Source: Takakia lepidozioides
Taxonomy: Eukaryota > Streptophyta > Takakiopsida > Takakiales > Takakiaceae
DNA length: 64,000 nt
Reading direction: 5' to 3'
NCBI GenBank assembly: GCA_030704615.1
Contig: CM060731.1
Coordinates: forward strand, 13,330,001-13,394,000
Of this stretch, positions 32,678 to 45,256 are shown one piece after another (position 1 is the first letter of the stretch; the number at the start of each line of letters is the position of its first letter). Position numbers and translations under genes: made by a program. The notes beneath the pieces are model-generated. The model had not been told where the DNA came from and did not search any database. It saw nothing but the letters and a program-made list of their open reading frames with translations.

Positions 32678-33402
32678 TGTCGCGTCCCTTTACCTTAAGG
32701 GCACGGGGTCGGGACACAAGAGGGGCTGCCCCTGTGGTGGGGGCAGTGGCAGCGATAGGTATAGGGGGCTGAAGCACCCTTGAGTGCCCAAGGCACTCAA
32801 GGAGGCGAAGGCGCTCACTAGGTGGAGCCCCGCACACCGGGTTGCGGTGTGGGTGGCTCCACAAGGGGTGGTGGTAGCTTAGCGGGACTTAGTGGGGGTG
32901 GCATATGACTCACCCTGGGGCGGAGACCTTGGAAGTCGTGGGGAGTCTTGGGACTCATCACGATCCATAGGGGCCGTGGTGGGTGGCCCAAGACTCACCG
33001 CGACTCATTACCGGGAGTCGAGGGTGTTCGTGGTGGTTCGCTATAAAATGACATGGTTGTTTGTGAAACCCCCGTGGACAGCTACATAAGTATATATAGG
33101 GAGTAGTAACCCCGAGAACGGTGCAAGCCCGTTGGTGACCAAAAACTAGTGAGTAAGCGAGCGAGCCGGAAAGCGACCAAAGATGGGAGGGAGCTGTTCC
33201 GGACTGCCACTACCAAAGGGAATTCCGCTTGGTTCCAAATCGTGGAGGGTTCTTTGGGAGATCAAAGGGGGACCGTTATGCCCAGTGAGCAGCCGGAGCT
33301 CCCTTCCAAGTTGGCCCGGTGGGCCAGGGTTGGGGTTAGGTTGCGTGCATCAAGTGAGTATCTATGACTTGAGGGGGAGCTTACCGAGTGAGGTGCGCGA
33401 CA
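32678..33402 (+). repeat. 5' LTR of chromovirus
   Basis: Starts TGTCGCGTCCC and ends GGTGCGCGACA. It contains a TATA-like stretch (TATATATAGGGAGTAG near 33091), which suggests the promoter, with transcription starting shortly after. Confidence 0.9.
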
Positions 33403-33404
33403 TT

Positions 33405-33416
33405 TGGTATCAGAGC
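33405..33416 (+). other. Primer binding site, initiator Met tRNA
   Basis: TGGTATCAGAGC lies two bases after the 5' LTR. It is the standard plant retrotransposon primer site complementary to the 3' end of initiator methionine tRNA. Confidence 0.9.
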
Positions 33417-33458
33417 TTAGAGTTCAGTACGCGATCGTCCTTGGGATTGGCCTCATCA

Positions 33459-36400
33459 TGGGGTCGGGCAAGCCAAAGCGAAAGCGGAACGGCCCAAAAG
33501 ATGATGATCATGGTGAGCCTGATGGGGGCGACGTGTCACCAAGGCGGCCGTTTGAGGAAGCGATGCATGTTTCCGAAAACGAGCCGCTCAAGAGCGGAGG
33601 AATCTGAGGAGTCGGAGCCTGAGGAATTCCCTGAGAGCTCCAACCGACCAACAGATGCCTCCCTTGAGGCTCGATCTGTTTTCCGAGAGGCCGCCCACTT
33701 TGTAATGCGATACGTTGAAAGACTTTTTGCCTGTCGGCTAATGCCACTGTCCCACGAAGCAAGTTGAAAAGGTGAAGCCTAAGGAACCCGGCACTTCGAG
33801 GCCGTCCGAAATCGTAAGGCACTCAACACCTGGCTCTTTGAGCTAAGCAATACTTTCGGGCGGCCAAGTTGAGTACAGATGATCGGGTGGAAGTGCTCCC
33901 ACCTATTTGAGGGCTAATGCTCAACAGTGGTGGCAGAAACGCCTTCACGACCGACGTCAAGTTCGGAAACCTTGAACGGGAGTGGGTTCAAAGAATTGAT
34001 GAAGAGGCAATTGTGTGCCCCTCAACGCGTCCTAGCTCGCACGGGACAAGATAGGAATTTTGAAGCAAACAATACATTCGGGGATATGTCCAGGTTTTCA
34101 ATGTGCTGTTGCTCACAGGTCACGGACATGGCAGAACTATAAATGGTCTCAACTTTGTGCGGGACTAGCCCCATTGGCCAATCGACAGTTGGAGGAGAAG
34201 CCACCTAAGACTTTGAACGAGGCAATTGAGAGGGCTATGTTTCTCTCGGATGTCCCTAAGGGTGAAAGCAAGGCCTTACGGAGCTGACCACAAGAAGACC
34301 CGGCGGGAAGGTGACTTCCTTCCGACCGAAAAGATGGGATAGGCCACGCGGCAACAAGGGCCACGTGGAAATCGAAGGGGAGGGCCCTCACAAGTCAAGG
34401 CGGCACCCCGGTGCTTTCGAAGGAAAAGCGGGTGAGCGCCTATGGCGTACAGAAGGCGACCTTTGATGGAGTGTTGTTTCAATTGCGGGGAGCCCGGCAC
34501 ATTGCCAGACGTGCACGAAGACAATGGAACATGGACTCGGCATACACAGAGCGTCGGAAGATACCATCATTCGTTTTGGTGGAAGCGATGGTCGCTAGGG
34601 ACTTGTAAGAGTTCGAAAATTTTCTTGTTAGTTTATCAGGAAACTGGCGCCTTACGTAAAGGGAGGCAGTTATTGTTCGTAGATGGGATAATATCCGGAA
34701 CTAACGTTTCGTTGTTGGTGGACACAACAGTGATCGTCTCACTCCTTCATGACACCCACGGCAACGACACAAAACTGGTGAAACTTCTTCCACGGGACTT
34801 CCCACAATTGACGTGGGGGCCTCTATTTGATTTGCGTTCTGCCAAAGGAGAATCGCAATTGGTGACAAGGTGTCCTCTTCAACTGGGGCCTTGGTAGGGA
34901 CGTGAGAACTTCACCATCTGCGACAAGATCGATGGAGTGGATCTCATTTTTGGGATGACTTTTTTTGAGCAAATCCGGTAGCGGTTATCAATGGCCGCAA
35001 GAGAGTAGTCACGCTGCCATGTGGGAATGTGGCGAGGTCTTACGAGTGTCGGAAACGCCCAAACCCGTGGAGGGCGAATAACCTCCTTCAGCAGGGAGTG
35101 GGCCATGGAGGAGGCACATGAGCCCCAATTTTTTTGCTCTACATTAGAGAAGTAGACGGAGAAGGCGATGGGAGCCGAGCCCAGATTGGATCAAGGGATT
35201 TGGAGCAATAACCAGGAGTATGCCGGGATTTACCAAGCGTCTTGCCACCATGCGAAGAGAGTTGACCACAGATTGAGGTGATACCAGATCGGAAAACCTC
35301 CTTGCCAAGCGCCCTAACCGTTGATGCCACAGAAGAGTGGTCGAGCTGAAGACTCAACTCAAAGATCTAATGTCAAGGGTACATCCAGCCGAGTAAGTCA
35401 CCTTACGGAGCCCCGGTATATTTGCAGACAAGAAGGATGGGACCTGCGTAGGTTTGTCCGATTACATCACAAGGCTTTGATATGGTGACTATAAAAAACC
35501 GTACCCTTTGCCAAGGATCGACGATCTTTTCGATTGGTTGGCAGGAGCGAAGTATTTCAGCCGGATCGATCTGCGCTTTTGCGTTACTCACATTTTCGAG
35601 TGGCGGAAGGAGATGAGTGAAGACCGCGTGCAAACAAGGTATGGTTCATATGAGTTCTTGGTGATGCCTTTTGGACTCCCCAACGGTCCCGCGACCTTAA
35701 GTCACGCTGATGACCAGCTTTTCCAGGAATGGGGTGGATGACTTTGTGATTGTGTACACGACGACATCTTGTGTATTCGAAAACAAAGAGGAGCACCTGG
35801 AGCACCTCAAAAATGGGTGTTCTAGAAAATTGCGAGAAGGGAAGAGGAATGCCAAAGCTTCAAAGTGCGAATTTGGGGTCACAAAAGTGGAGTTCCTCCT
35901 TTCCTGGGGCATGTGATTACACAGATGGGATCAAAATGGATGACAGAAGGTTAGGCCAATCTTGGACTGGAGCCTCCGACTTTCGGTCCCGTGAGTGCGA
36001 TCCTTCCTAGGACTCGCCTCCATATACCCGGAAGTATTTTGAAATTTTGCCCAGATCGCGGGGTGCCGCTGTCAGACCTTCTTTGTAAATCCAAAGTCTG
36101 GGCATGGACACCTTTTGTGCCAAGCTTTTGCTGAATTGAAGCAGCGGATGGCGGAAGCTCCATCTTGAAAATCCCGGAGTTCGATCGTCCGTTCGAGATT
36201 CATACAGATGCGTCGACTTCGCGATTTGGGGGTGTACTGATGGCAAGATGGACGTCCAGTGGCTTACGAAAGTAAGAAACTGAATGAAGTGGAGCGACGG
36301 TGGCCGACGCACGAGAAAGAGATGAAGGCGGTGGTTCACTGTCTTGAGCTTTGGCCCACTATGTTGGTTCCAACCCAGTGAAGGTGTTCAACTGACAATT

Positions 36401-38070
36401 TCACGTTGTAATATTTTGCCACACAGCCCAAGTTGTCCCCAAAACAACTTAGGTGGCAAGATACTTTAGCGGTGTTTCGACGTGGAATCCAGTACAAACC
36501 GGGACGGACAACGTGGTGGCCGATGCTTTAAGTAGAAAGCAGCAGCTCTTGTTTGATGTACAGGGGTGAGACGGCACTCACAGAAAGGAAGATCCGGAAG
36601 GCTTGCCGGAAGGATGAGTTGGCGAAGTCCGTGATGCAGGACTTGAGATGGGGGTTAAATCGCAGTTCCACTTGCAAAAGGACTGCTTCCGGTATAAGCA
36701 AAGCGTCTCTACGTGCCGAAGGGAGGGATCATCAGATAGCCTCTGAAGAATGCCATGATAGCCCGCTTGCGGGGCCACGGCGGAGCCAAGCGCACTGCGG
36801 CACTCTAGAAAAAGAGTATTTCTGGCCCAACTGAGGAGGAGGCAGAGGAGTATGTCAAGACATCACCACATGCCAACAAACCGGAGCGAGTACAAAAGCA
36901 AGCGGGGCTGTTACACACCCTTGCCATTCCGTCCAGAGAGGACTTGGGAAAGCGTCTCGATGGTTTCATGATTGTTATGCCGCTGTCAAAAAGATTCGAT
37001 GCAATCATGTGGTGTGTGGATAGGTTCAGTAAAATGGGGCCATTTCATCCCCACCAGGAGACGGCTACGGCGCAGGAAACAGGGCGACTTTACTTTCGCC
37101 CCACGTCTTAAAGCATCATGGAGTCTCGAAGGATATTGTCTCGACCGCGATCCAAAGTTTACGAGTAAATTTTGGAAAGCACTTTGGAAGAAGATGGGGA
37201 CGAGGCTGAAGACGAGTACCCGCCTTCTGACCTACGACCGACGGCCAAACGGAAAGAGTGAATTCCGTAGTGAAGCAAATCTTGCGGAATTATGTGTCGG
37301 CAGACCAAACAGACTGGGTGGAACACTAGACGCGGCAGAATTCGTGTTATAATAACACAGAACACTCCGCAACGAGAGTTTCCCCCTTTCGTATTGGTCT
37401 ATGGAAAAGCACCTCTGGTGCCGACAAGTTGGGGCCGCCCAGTACGTTGAGGAACCGGTAGTACGTCGGTACTGGAAGAAGCGAGCGTTTGTTGAAGCTC
37501 GCAAAGTACAACATTGCCAAAGCTAGGAAACGGTATGAAAGGCAGGCGAATCGGAAGTGGAGGGAAGTAAGTTTGAGGCAGGCCCGAGGTCTGGTTGAAC
37601 ATCAAATTTCCGACTACCTCCGGAGTGAGTCCAAAGTTTCGTACCCCCGTATGCGGGACCCTTCCGCATCCGGAAGTTATGAATGAGGATGGTATGAATT
37701 GGAGCTGCCGGCAAACAGCAGGTGCATCCGTATTCCACGTCTCCTTTTGAAGCCTTACTTCAAAGATGAAGCGCGTCCGAATCGGCATCAAGTGTTGCGT
37801 CCGCCACTTGTGCTGTTGGATCATGAAAATGAACCTGAGTACGAGGTGGAGGCAGTACTTAAGTCGTGAGGTTCAAGAACCGAGAAACGGAGTATCTTGT
37901 CAAATGGAAAGGGCTTTATCATGTGGAGACATCTTTGGGGTGCGTGCCTCAAAATGGGAAACGCATCGAGGCGTTGCAGTTTTCGAAGGGCGACCTCAAA
38001 GCGAAAGAAGCGTTGATAGGGACATCAACCTTGGAGCGTGGGTGAGGAAATGCATGCTTAGCCCGGCTTA
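33459..38070 (+). pseudogene. Chromovirus gag-pol, frame-broken
   Basis: The gag frame opens MGSGKPKRKRNGPKDDDHG. A zinc knuckle is visible at about 34470 (CFNCGEPG, then a frame change). A decayed protease (VSLLVDTTVI in place of a DTGA-type site) lies near 34710. RT spans about 35500-35930: PRIDDLFDWLAGAKYFSRID and YGSYEFLVMPFGLPNGPAT are clear, but the YLDD box is replaced by VYTTTSCVF through a frame shift. RNase H (FEIHTDAS, KEMKAVVHCLELW) lies at 36180-36350. Integrase pieces (DRDPKFTSKFWKALW) are at 37140-37190, and a chromodomain remnant (YEVEAVLKS) is at about 37840. Inactive. Confidence 0.85.
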
Positions 38071-38924
38071 GCTAGATCAGGAATTCGACTGCAAAAACTT
38101 GTGTTGTACAAATTTTGTTATAAATGAAATGGTTTTCAAATGTTGTGCTTCCTATTTTGTTTGGAATGGTGATGCATGGTAGGGTTGGCTAGTGTGTAGA
38201 ATGCATGCTAGCTTACAAAAGTGGGAGAGGTAAATTGGATTAATCGTATGTTTGCGCAGTGCCGAAATCGGGTGACTCTCATCCAATCAGGGGCAAGGAA
38301 ACTTGAGCCTTCTTTAGGAGTTCACGGGTCTAGTGCCACCTGGCGCGTGCGCGTACATAACTATAACTGCGCTACCGAGGGGTTGTCTTGTAGTGCAGAC
38401 TAACGCGGAAGCTACGTGCTTCCGTTCACGTACTATAATCGTGTAACCTCGGAACGAAGTCGTAGTGCGGCTTCGGCGTGTTCCCGTACCTCAGGCCAAC
38501 ATTCCAAGGCGGACACAATTGTAGTGATTGAGGCTCACGATTGGTTCAAGGTTATCTTCCTAGTCAAAAGGGGGTTCAAAAACCTTTGCTCAAGGTGATG
38601 CCAAAAGCGGCATCATGAGCAGTCGCAAGCAATGTTGTTGCAGTAAGGCGATTCGATCCTCGGGGAGGATCGTTCTTTGGCCTTGAAGTGGGCCAAGAAG
38701 AGTGCACTGGTGGAGCTTGAGAGGCTCCACCCTTGGCCGGGACTTGGAGGAAGTCGGCCGAACTAGCTAGTGGAAAGTTGAGTCAAGTGCAGGTTTGGTT
38801 CTTTGCCATGGGACGCCATGGTATGGAAACAAACTCCTTGATGTGGGACGCCACAACTTGGATGTTCGTTTCTACAAAATGGACAAGTCGATGATGACAT
38901 TGACTCCCTATTGGTAGGGATGTG

Positions 38925-39650
38925 TGTCGCGGCCCTTTGCCTTGAGGGCAGGGGGTCGGGACACAAGAGGGGCTGCCTCTGTGGTGGGGGCAGTGGCAAC
39001 AATAGGTACGGGGGCCGAGCACCCTTGAGTGCCCAAGGCACTCAAGGAGGCAGAGCCGGCGCTCACTAGGAGCCCCCCGCACACCGGGTTGGCGGTGGGG
39101 GTGGTTCCACGAGGGGTGGGGTAGCTTTAAAATGTCTTAGTGGGGGTGGCATAGGACTCACCATGGGGCGGAAACCTTGTGGTGGGAGTCGTGGAAAGTC
39201 TTGGGACTCACCACGGCCCAATGGGGCCGTGGTGGATGGGCCAAGACTCACCGCGACTCATCATCGGGAGTCGAGGGTTTTCGTGGTGTTTCGCCATAAA
39301 ATGACTGGGTTGTTTGTGAAACCCCCGCGGACAGTCACAGAAGTATATATAGGGAGTAGTAAGTCCGAGAACGGTGCAATCCCGTTGGTGACCAAAAACT
39401 AGTGAGTAAGCGTGCGAGCCGGAAGCGATCAAGGTTTGGGGGGGATTGTTCCGGACTGCCAACAACCAAAGGGAATTTCCACTAGCCCAAATTGAGAGAG
39501 GGTCTTGTGGAGGAGCAAATGGGGACCGTTATGTCCCGGTGAGCAGCCGAAACTCCGAGTTGGCCCGGCGGCCAGTTTGGGAGTTAGGCGCGCGCATCAA
39601 AGCGAGTAACTATGACTTGAAGGGAGCTTACCAAAGTGAGGTCCGCGACA
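38925..39650 (+). repeat. 3' LTR of chromovirus
   Basis: Homologous to 32678-33402 in order and orientation, starting TGTCGCGGCCC and ending GGTCCGCGACA. A weak purine-rich tract (GGTAGGGATG) precedes it. The TATATATAGGGAGTAG block is conserved. Confidence 0.9.
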
Positions 39651-39849
39651 ACGATTGTGCGAACTTGAAACACTTGCATGAATATATGAATTCATGTTGC
39701 AATGCTAGTATATTTTATGTCTGTCATGTGATACTCAAATCAATTCCACAAATTTTTCAATGTATAATGCAATACATTTAGGTCTTATATGGTTGTACAT
39801 AAGTATAACTACATATATATAATAATATGATTACACATTCTGCCATAAC

Positions 39850-40150
39850 AATAAGAAAAAATGTATATAACTTAGTTTGGAAGTGTTATATAAGTTAGTT
39901 AATATTGTCTGAAGATTCCATGGTTTGGATCATATTTATAAAAATGTATGGCTCTTCTCCATATTCATTGACACTTACACTTGCTCTGTTTACACATCCC
40001 ACCATACACATAAGAGAAAATGTATATAAATTAGTTTGGAAGTTTTGTATAAGTTAGTCAATATTGTGTCAATCTTCCATGGTTTGGGTCATATTCATAA
40101 AAGTGTATGGTTCCTCTTCATGTTCATTGACACTTACACTTGCACTCATC
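39850..40150. repeat. Tandem duplication, about 162-bp unit, AT-rich
   Basis: ATGTATATAA(C/A)TTAGTTTGGAAG recurs at about 39857 and 40019. Each copy ends TTCATTGACACTTACACTTGC. It lies downstream (3') of the second transposase gene. Confidence 0.8.
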
Positions 40151-40471
40151 TTCAGATTTATGGATATGTAGTTTGGATATGACACTTTCATGGACCCATA
40201 CATACATCTTCCATCCATAATGAATCGCATTTTTAGAGATATATGGCCCACATGATCACCTATTGAGCTATATATATATATATTGAATAAGGAGAAAGAA
40301 GATTTACAAACAAAAATGTGCAAGGCAAAACGTTAATCATATGTAGATGGTCATTTCTTGCGAGTTGTTGATAGTGAACATCAACATACAATGAAGTGCA
40401 AAAAATAACGTCACTTCAAATATGTGATCACATAACATTTGCCAAAACATTAAATGAAAGTGTAGTCATGT

Positions 40472-43400
40472 TTATCTCACCGGCAAAGTAAGGTCACAAT
40501 TTTGACATGATACGGTCACATCGCCCTTTTCCACTCGTGTATTTGTGAAACACACGGTACATCTCATTTTGGGAATTTTTGGAAAAAACACACATTTTTG
40601 CTTAGACCGTGATATTATCATATGCAATGGTCGTTTAGCTTCTAGTCGAGCTTGATCAACTACATCATTTTGTATTGCAGCGCGCTTCTTGGAAATGTCA
40701 TGGCCCATTCGTGTCCTCCTCACATTTTCTTGTATAGCATGTATAGAACCCTTAGAAGAAACGATATTGTAGAAGGTCAATCGAAAGTGAAAGGTTTGGT
40801 AAGGGACGTAGTACACTCTTTTATCACCTCCATTTTACATGTCAATTCTTCATCACAATATCAACTTCGTAGGTTGGCAAGCTCCAACTCCAAATCATCA
40901 ATGACTTGAAGGACTTTGGGTGCAATATGACACTCACTTGTTGTCTCCATATTGGGCATTTCTTCGTTCACGTGATATTGGTACGTCCATCATCCCCCAT
41001 AGCCTCATTCGTCAATTCGGAAGTTGGAAAACATTCATTTGTGTCAGAATTCGATAAATATGTCTTTGCTATCAATTGAACTCCAATGATATGTTTACAT
41101 GAGCTGTACATAGACGGACAATCACAATAGTGAGAACTCAATGACACGTTGTACTAATGGTTTGTTGAATTTTCATTTGTCACTTGAAATAATAATAGAG
41201 CTTGATCCACCACTTTGATGACTTCATTTGGATTTGAGTTGTATAAGTCGAATAACCATTGACCGCCCGCCAGTCGACGACGATGAAATCTGTCATTTGT
41301 CCTTCTTGCAAATCTTCCGGAATCATCTACAATCCACGATATGCAAACATTTCGATGAAAAATAAATAAATAAAATAAAACACTAGTAAATTGGACAACA
41401 CTTAAACATATTGCCATATATTTCGGATCATTCTTACCCATGGCTTGACATTGCTTGAAATAAGCTCTCAATGTTGGTCTACCTATGCGTGTGTCATCAG
41501 CGGCATTCCCAATGATTGCCACAATGAGGTCTCGAATGGATCGATTGACTTTGCCTCCAAATAACGTATATTTTATCCATTCCCAATGGCGTTCCACATG
41601 ATTGGTCGTGTCCATCCCTCCATACGCAAATAGTCTTCCAAATGTTGGTCACATCTTTCTCCAAACAAGTCCTTCATTAGCCCAACCGATTCATATGTGT
41701 TCTTCCTCCCCTTGCAAATGCTTGAAATCATTGTAAAACTTCTCCAAGTTTGCATCAAACATAGCCTCATTGGCACAAAACATTAGTTCATGCAAACGAT
41801 GCCACAACGTCGTTCTTTCTTCGAGGGAAACACGAGGTAATAGGTTTTCAATCCATGCTTTCATGACATGGAAACGACATAAGAGTACTCTTCCCGCAAC
41901 TTGTTCTTTGCCAATAATCCCATCTTTCCAATAGTATGGATCAGCCCCTACAACCGCATTAATGGAACTGACATTTGTCTTGCATTTGTCTTGCATTTGT
42001 CTATGACAATGGCTGAAGTTCTCACGGTCCCAATATTGGAAAACACACTTTTTAACGCAAGCTCTATCGCCATCCCTTCTTGTCCGCTATCTTTGTCTTT
42101 GGAACATAGCATATAAAACACTGGCATATTACGACCCTTTTGATTTGAGACAACGGCGGCATACAATGGAATGTCATATTGATTTGTTTTGAAAGTAGAA
42201 TCAAATGTCCGTGATTGTCCACTAGAAAATCTTCTAGCATTAGTCACCATGAAATCCGTATAACCGCAACAAATGGTCTTTTCATTGGGTCGTGATGAGT
42301 GGGACAATAAGGTTAATAAAAAATAACCTTCATTTGTTGTTGAAGTCTAGATACTTCTACTTGAGCGGCATCCCGATCGTCGGCACACAATGCATCTGCC
42401 ACAATCCACCAACTTATTATAAACATGCGAGACTCGATCGAAATATCAATTATTATGTAGGTATAAACAAATCATTCGAGCGAGAAACTTACCATTCAAC
42501 CGCATTGAATAAGCCAATTGCTCCACTTCTTTAGGAATGAGGAAAAACCGGTATATAGCACACGAAACCATAGCTTGAATGTTTTGGTCCTCCCTCGTAC
42601 TTGCAAGCGCACCCGTTGAAGTTGATACCATTCGAGTCAAATTCTCCATTGCAAAAGCAATCACATTAGGATGCACCGGTAGAAAAAACTTGTCACCCTC
42701 AGACCCAGGACGATGTCCATTATGCTTATTATGAACATATATAGTAACTGGTTCTTCAAGATTGGTCTTCTCACTGTCCATTTCTTCTTGTAAACGAATC
42801 ACAACTTTAAGAAGAAACTTGCAATTGCTTTTTTTTTATATTCTTGCCCGTCTATCATGTGACGTATCTTGTGGGCCGTTCTGTTCCGTTTTCGATTGCG
42901 TTTTTTTCCACTTCGATGACATTGAAATACCGTAATATGTTTCGTCTCACGTGTCTTTGCATACTTCACACGTTTCAACACACCATATTTCGTGCAAATT
43001 TCATCAAGGGCCATCTCCAAAGACTCTTTGGGAAACATTGTAAACCTCGTCCCAAAACGACTTATTACACACATTACATGATGTAATACATTGTTTGACA
43101 AATGATGGTAGAATACCACCTTGTCTTCCATCAGTGCTCCAAGTATTCTTTACCGTAGCAAGCGTTTGGTACAATGGTAAGTGATTGTCACCATTTTGAA
43201 CGTGAGCTTCGGTAATGATGGACACCCAATTTTCCAAGCAAGGCACTTGCCTATTTTTTGCATCAGTTCTAGGAACTAAACTCTTACCTCCTTCAAAATA
43301 AGCACCATGTAGTTGCATTGAAGATTTTTCTATTCAAGGGTTTCTATTCAAGGGATCATTTGCATATATAGGACGTCCATGACTATGAGTAGGTGGTCGG

Positions 43401-43810
43401 AAATTGGGATCAACTTTATGAATACGTGCAAATGTTGGCAAAACATTTGCCTCTAAACATTCAATCATGAGGCTCCTACTTCCAGATGTAAATTGAATAA
43501 ATTTTGGAGAACATTCTATCTCTATATTCCCGAAAGTGCATAGAGAAGGGTCGTCACCCATTGCACGTGGTTCCACATCATTGTCAATATGGAAAGTTTA
43601 ATATGTCTCTTCGTGCTCGTCAAATTCGGATTCGTGTGTTGTCTCCAATCCACCATCAATATCCGACTCAACATCCGAAAGCTGAAAATATGCTTCATCA
43701 AAAAAGGGAGGTGAAAAAATCTCCTCCAAACTTGCGACATATTCCAACTCATCCTCAAAGTCCGAGAGATAAATAAATGCATCATTTGCAAGATCATCGT
43801 CATCTTCCAT
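40472..43810 (-). pseudogene. Second MULE transposase with SWIM and C-terminal zinc motif, decayed
   Basis: Starts MEDDDDLANDAFIYLSDFED. In order: an acidic N-terminus, a Cys/basic DNA-binding part (CHRSGKKRNRKRNR), first Asp in SRTFDSTFKTN (about 42205), second in SAIVIDKCKTN (about 42005), FHVMKAWIENLL (about 41865), third acidic region VERHWEWIKY (about 41590), SWIM CDCPSMYSSCKH (about 41100), and a terminal CTVC...CQNC pair (about 40540). Lesions include an in-frame TAA near 43598, a frame break at a 9-A run near 42830, an 11-bp tandem duplication near 41985, frame breaks near 41700 and 41620, and a TAG at about 41155. An intron with GTAAG donor lies at about 42490. Inactive, but the family is unmistakable and distinct from the first MULE. 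Confidence 0.82.
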
Positions 43811-43819
43811 ATTGATTTT

Positions 43820-43838
43820 CTAAACCCCTAAACCCTAC
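43820..43838 (-). promoter_or_regulatory. Telobox in leader of second MULE transposase
   Basis: CTAAACCCCTAAACCCTAC on the plus strand, that is two AGGGTTTA-type units on the coding strand, ends ten bases before the ATG at 43810. Confidence 0.55.
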
Positions 43839-44439
43839 ATTCTCTTACATATTTGTTCAAGGGTATTGTATGATAAAATGATAAAGGCGTGAGATGAAAT
43901 AGTATATCTATTTATATCAAAGACAAAGAGGATAGCCAAAGCAAAATAAGGCTTGTAGCTATGAGACTAAGCTATGAGACTAGACTGACATAGAACATGC
44001 AAATAAGAATACCCAGATATTGAAGGAAATGAGAGTTATTCAGAAGATTAAACAAAGAGACAAAAGAACATACAAAACAAAAGTAGGGTCTTAGCTTTGG
44101 GATAGGACAACAACCAACATTGAGATGACAAACACTTAGAAGAGAGAAGCAAAACAATACAAAACAATAAAGGAGTTCATATGGAGATTAGGTTACACAT
44201 GTATGAACTTTATCCAAATCAAATGTATGGATGACAATTTGAAGAAAAAGATTGTAATATCAAATGTTAATTTAAAAATATATATATAAGTTTTTTTATA
44301 TTGTAATTCTATATATTGTAGTCATCATAGTTGAGTTTGTATTTTTAAAGCCAACATAAACACAAAATGAAAATTAAACCTAACAAGTACATACTCTAGA
44401 TGTATCAAACATAGTTCATGAAGAACATAAGATAGTGTT

Positions 44440-44650
44440 TTAATATTACTAAATGGGTTTCAACTTTTTCATATAGATGTTATTATTATTATTATTATTA
44501 TTATTAAATTAAATGATTTATTTCTGTGTTTTTATTCAACATGTTCTCTATATTACTAAATGGGTTTCAACTTTTTCATATAGATTATTATTACAATTCT
44601 TATTAAATTTATTAAGCTAAATGATTTATTTCTGTGTTTTTATTCAACAT
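44440..44650. repeat. Tandem duplication, about 104-bp unit, with ATT run
   Basis: ATATTACTAAATGGGTTTCA appears near 44447 and again near 44551, each followed by TTTATTCAACATGT. The first copy holds a (TTA)n run. Confidence 0.8.
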
Positions 44651-44669
44651 GTGGAATAGGGCATGTTCC

Positions 44670-44825
44670 AGACGCCATACACTGCAATGATTGGTGTATG
44701 GCGACCCACTGGATTCCCATACACTGATCATTGCACTGTATGGCGACCCACTGGATTCCCATACACTGATCATTGCACTGTATGGCGACCTGCTGGTCCC
44801 GCCATACACTGCACGGATTAGTGTA
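44670..44825. repeat. Right-TIR tandem units CATACACTG
   Basis: CCATACACTGATCATTGCAC followed by TGTATGGCGACCCACTGGAT occurs in tandem, with diverged first and last copies. Each unit is itself a partial palindrome. These are the counterparts of the 126-bp array at the left TIR. Confidence 0.8.
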
Positions 44826-45161
44826 AGGTGGCAGCGACGTGGCAGCCCGTCAGGGGTGGGGCGACGTGGCAGGAAGCTCGCTTGAAGGCAAGCAGCGATC
44901 AGGAGGAGGAGAGGTGGGGGATGAGTGGCAGGGAGTGTGGACAAGTAGCGCGGCATGAGGACGGGAGCCCGGGCCCGTGGCAAATCCTAAAAGGGCTTGG
45001 GACATAGTGCCGAGGATCGACGCTCCACGGCGCTGGCGCATTCTGCATTCCTAATCGGCAGTTTGATTGCCATAATCGGCTGTTTGACTTTTATTATGGC
45101 CTGCAGCCAATCAGGGCCTCCAAAATCTGCCCCCAGAATTCCTATACACCAGGAAACGCGT

Positions 45162-45256
45162 CCCCTAGGGCGCATTATGGCACCTAGTTCGTCCTAGGTC
45201 TCAGCCTACCGGCCTCGCCCTAGTGACTCACTAGGAGCCATAATGCGCCCTAGGGG
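45162..45256. repeat. Subterminal hairpin, right end of second MULE
   Basis: CCCCTAGGGCGCATTATGGC (45162-45181) and GCCATAATGCGCCCTAGGGG (45237-45256) form a perfect 20-bp stem with a 55-base loop. The stem ends 21 bases inside the proposed terminus. It is unlike the left hairpin in sequence, except that both include an ATAATGG/CCATTAT-type core. Confidence 0.85.

Larger units (their letters stand above)
32678..39650 (+). mobile_element. Ty3/gypsy chromovirus LTR retrotransposon, degenerate
   Basis: LTRs of about 725 bp (32678-33402 and 38925-39650) both start TGTCGCG and end GCGACA or CGCGACA. They are clearly homologous but differ by many substitutions and small indels, implying an old insertion. 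A primer site follows the 5' LTR. The internal 5.5 kb has gag, protease, RT, RNase H, integrase and chromodomain remnants in order, all frame-broken. The pol order (RT-RNase H-IN-chromodomain) defines a chromovirus. Five-base flanks GAGAG and ACGAT do not match, so the target duplication is lost or altered. Confidence 0.9.

Noticed and set aside
32678-39650. Matching target duplication for the chromovirus
   Set aside because: Five-base flanks GAGAG and ACGAT differ. Shifting the LTR borders by a few bases did not give a match.
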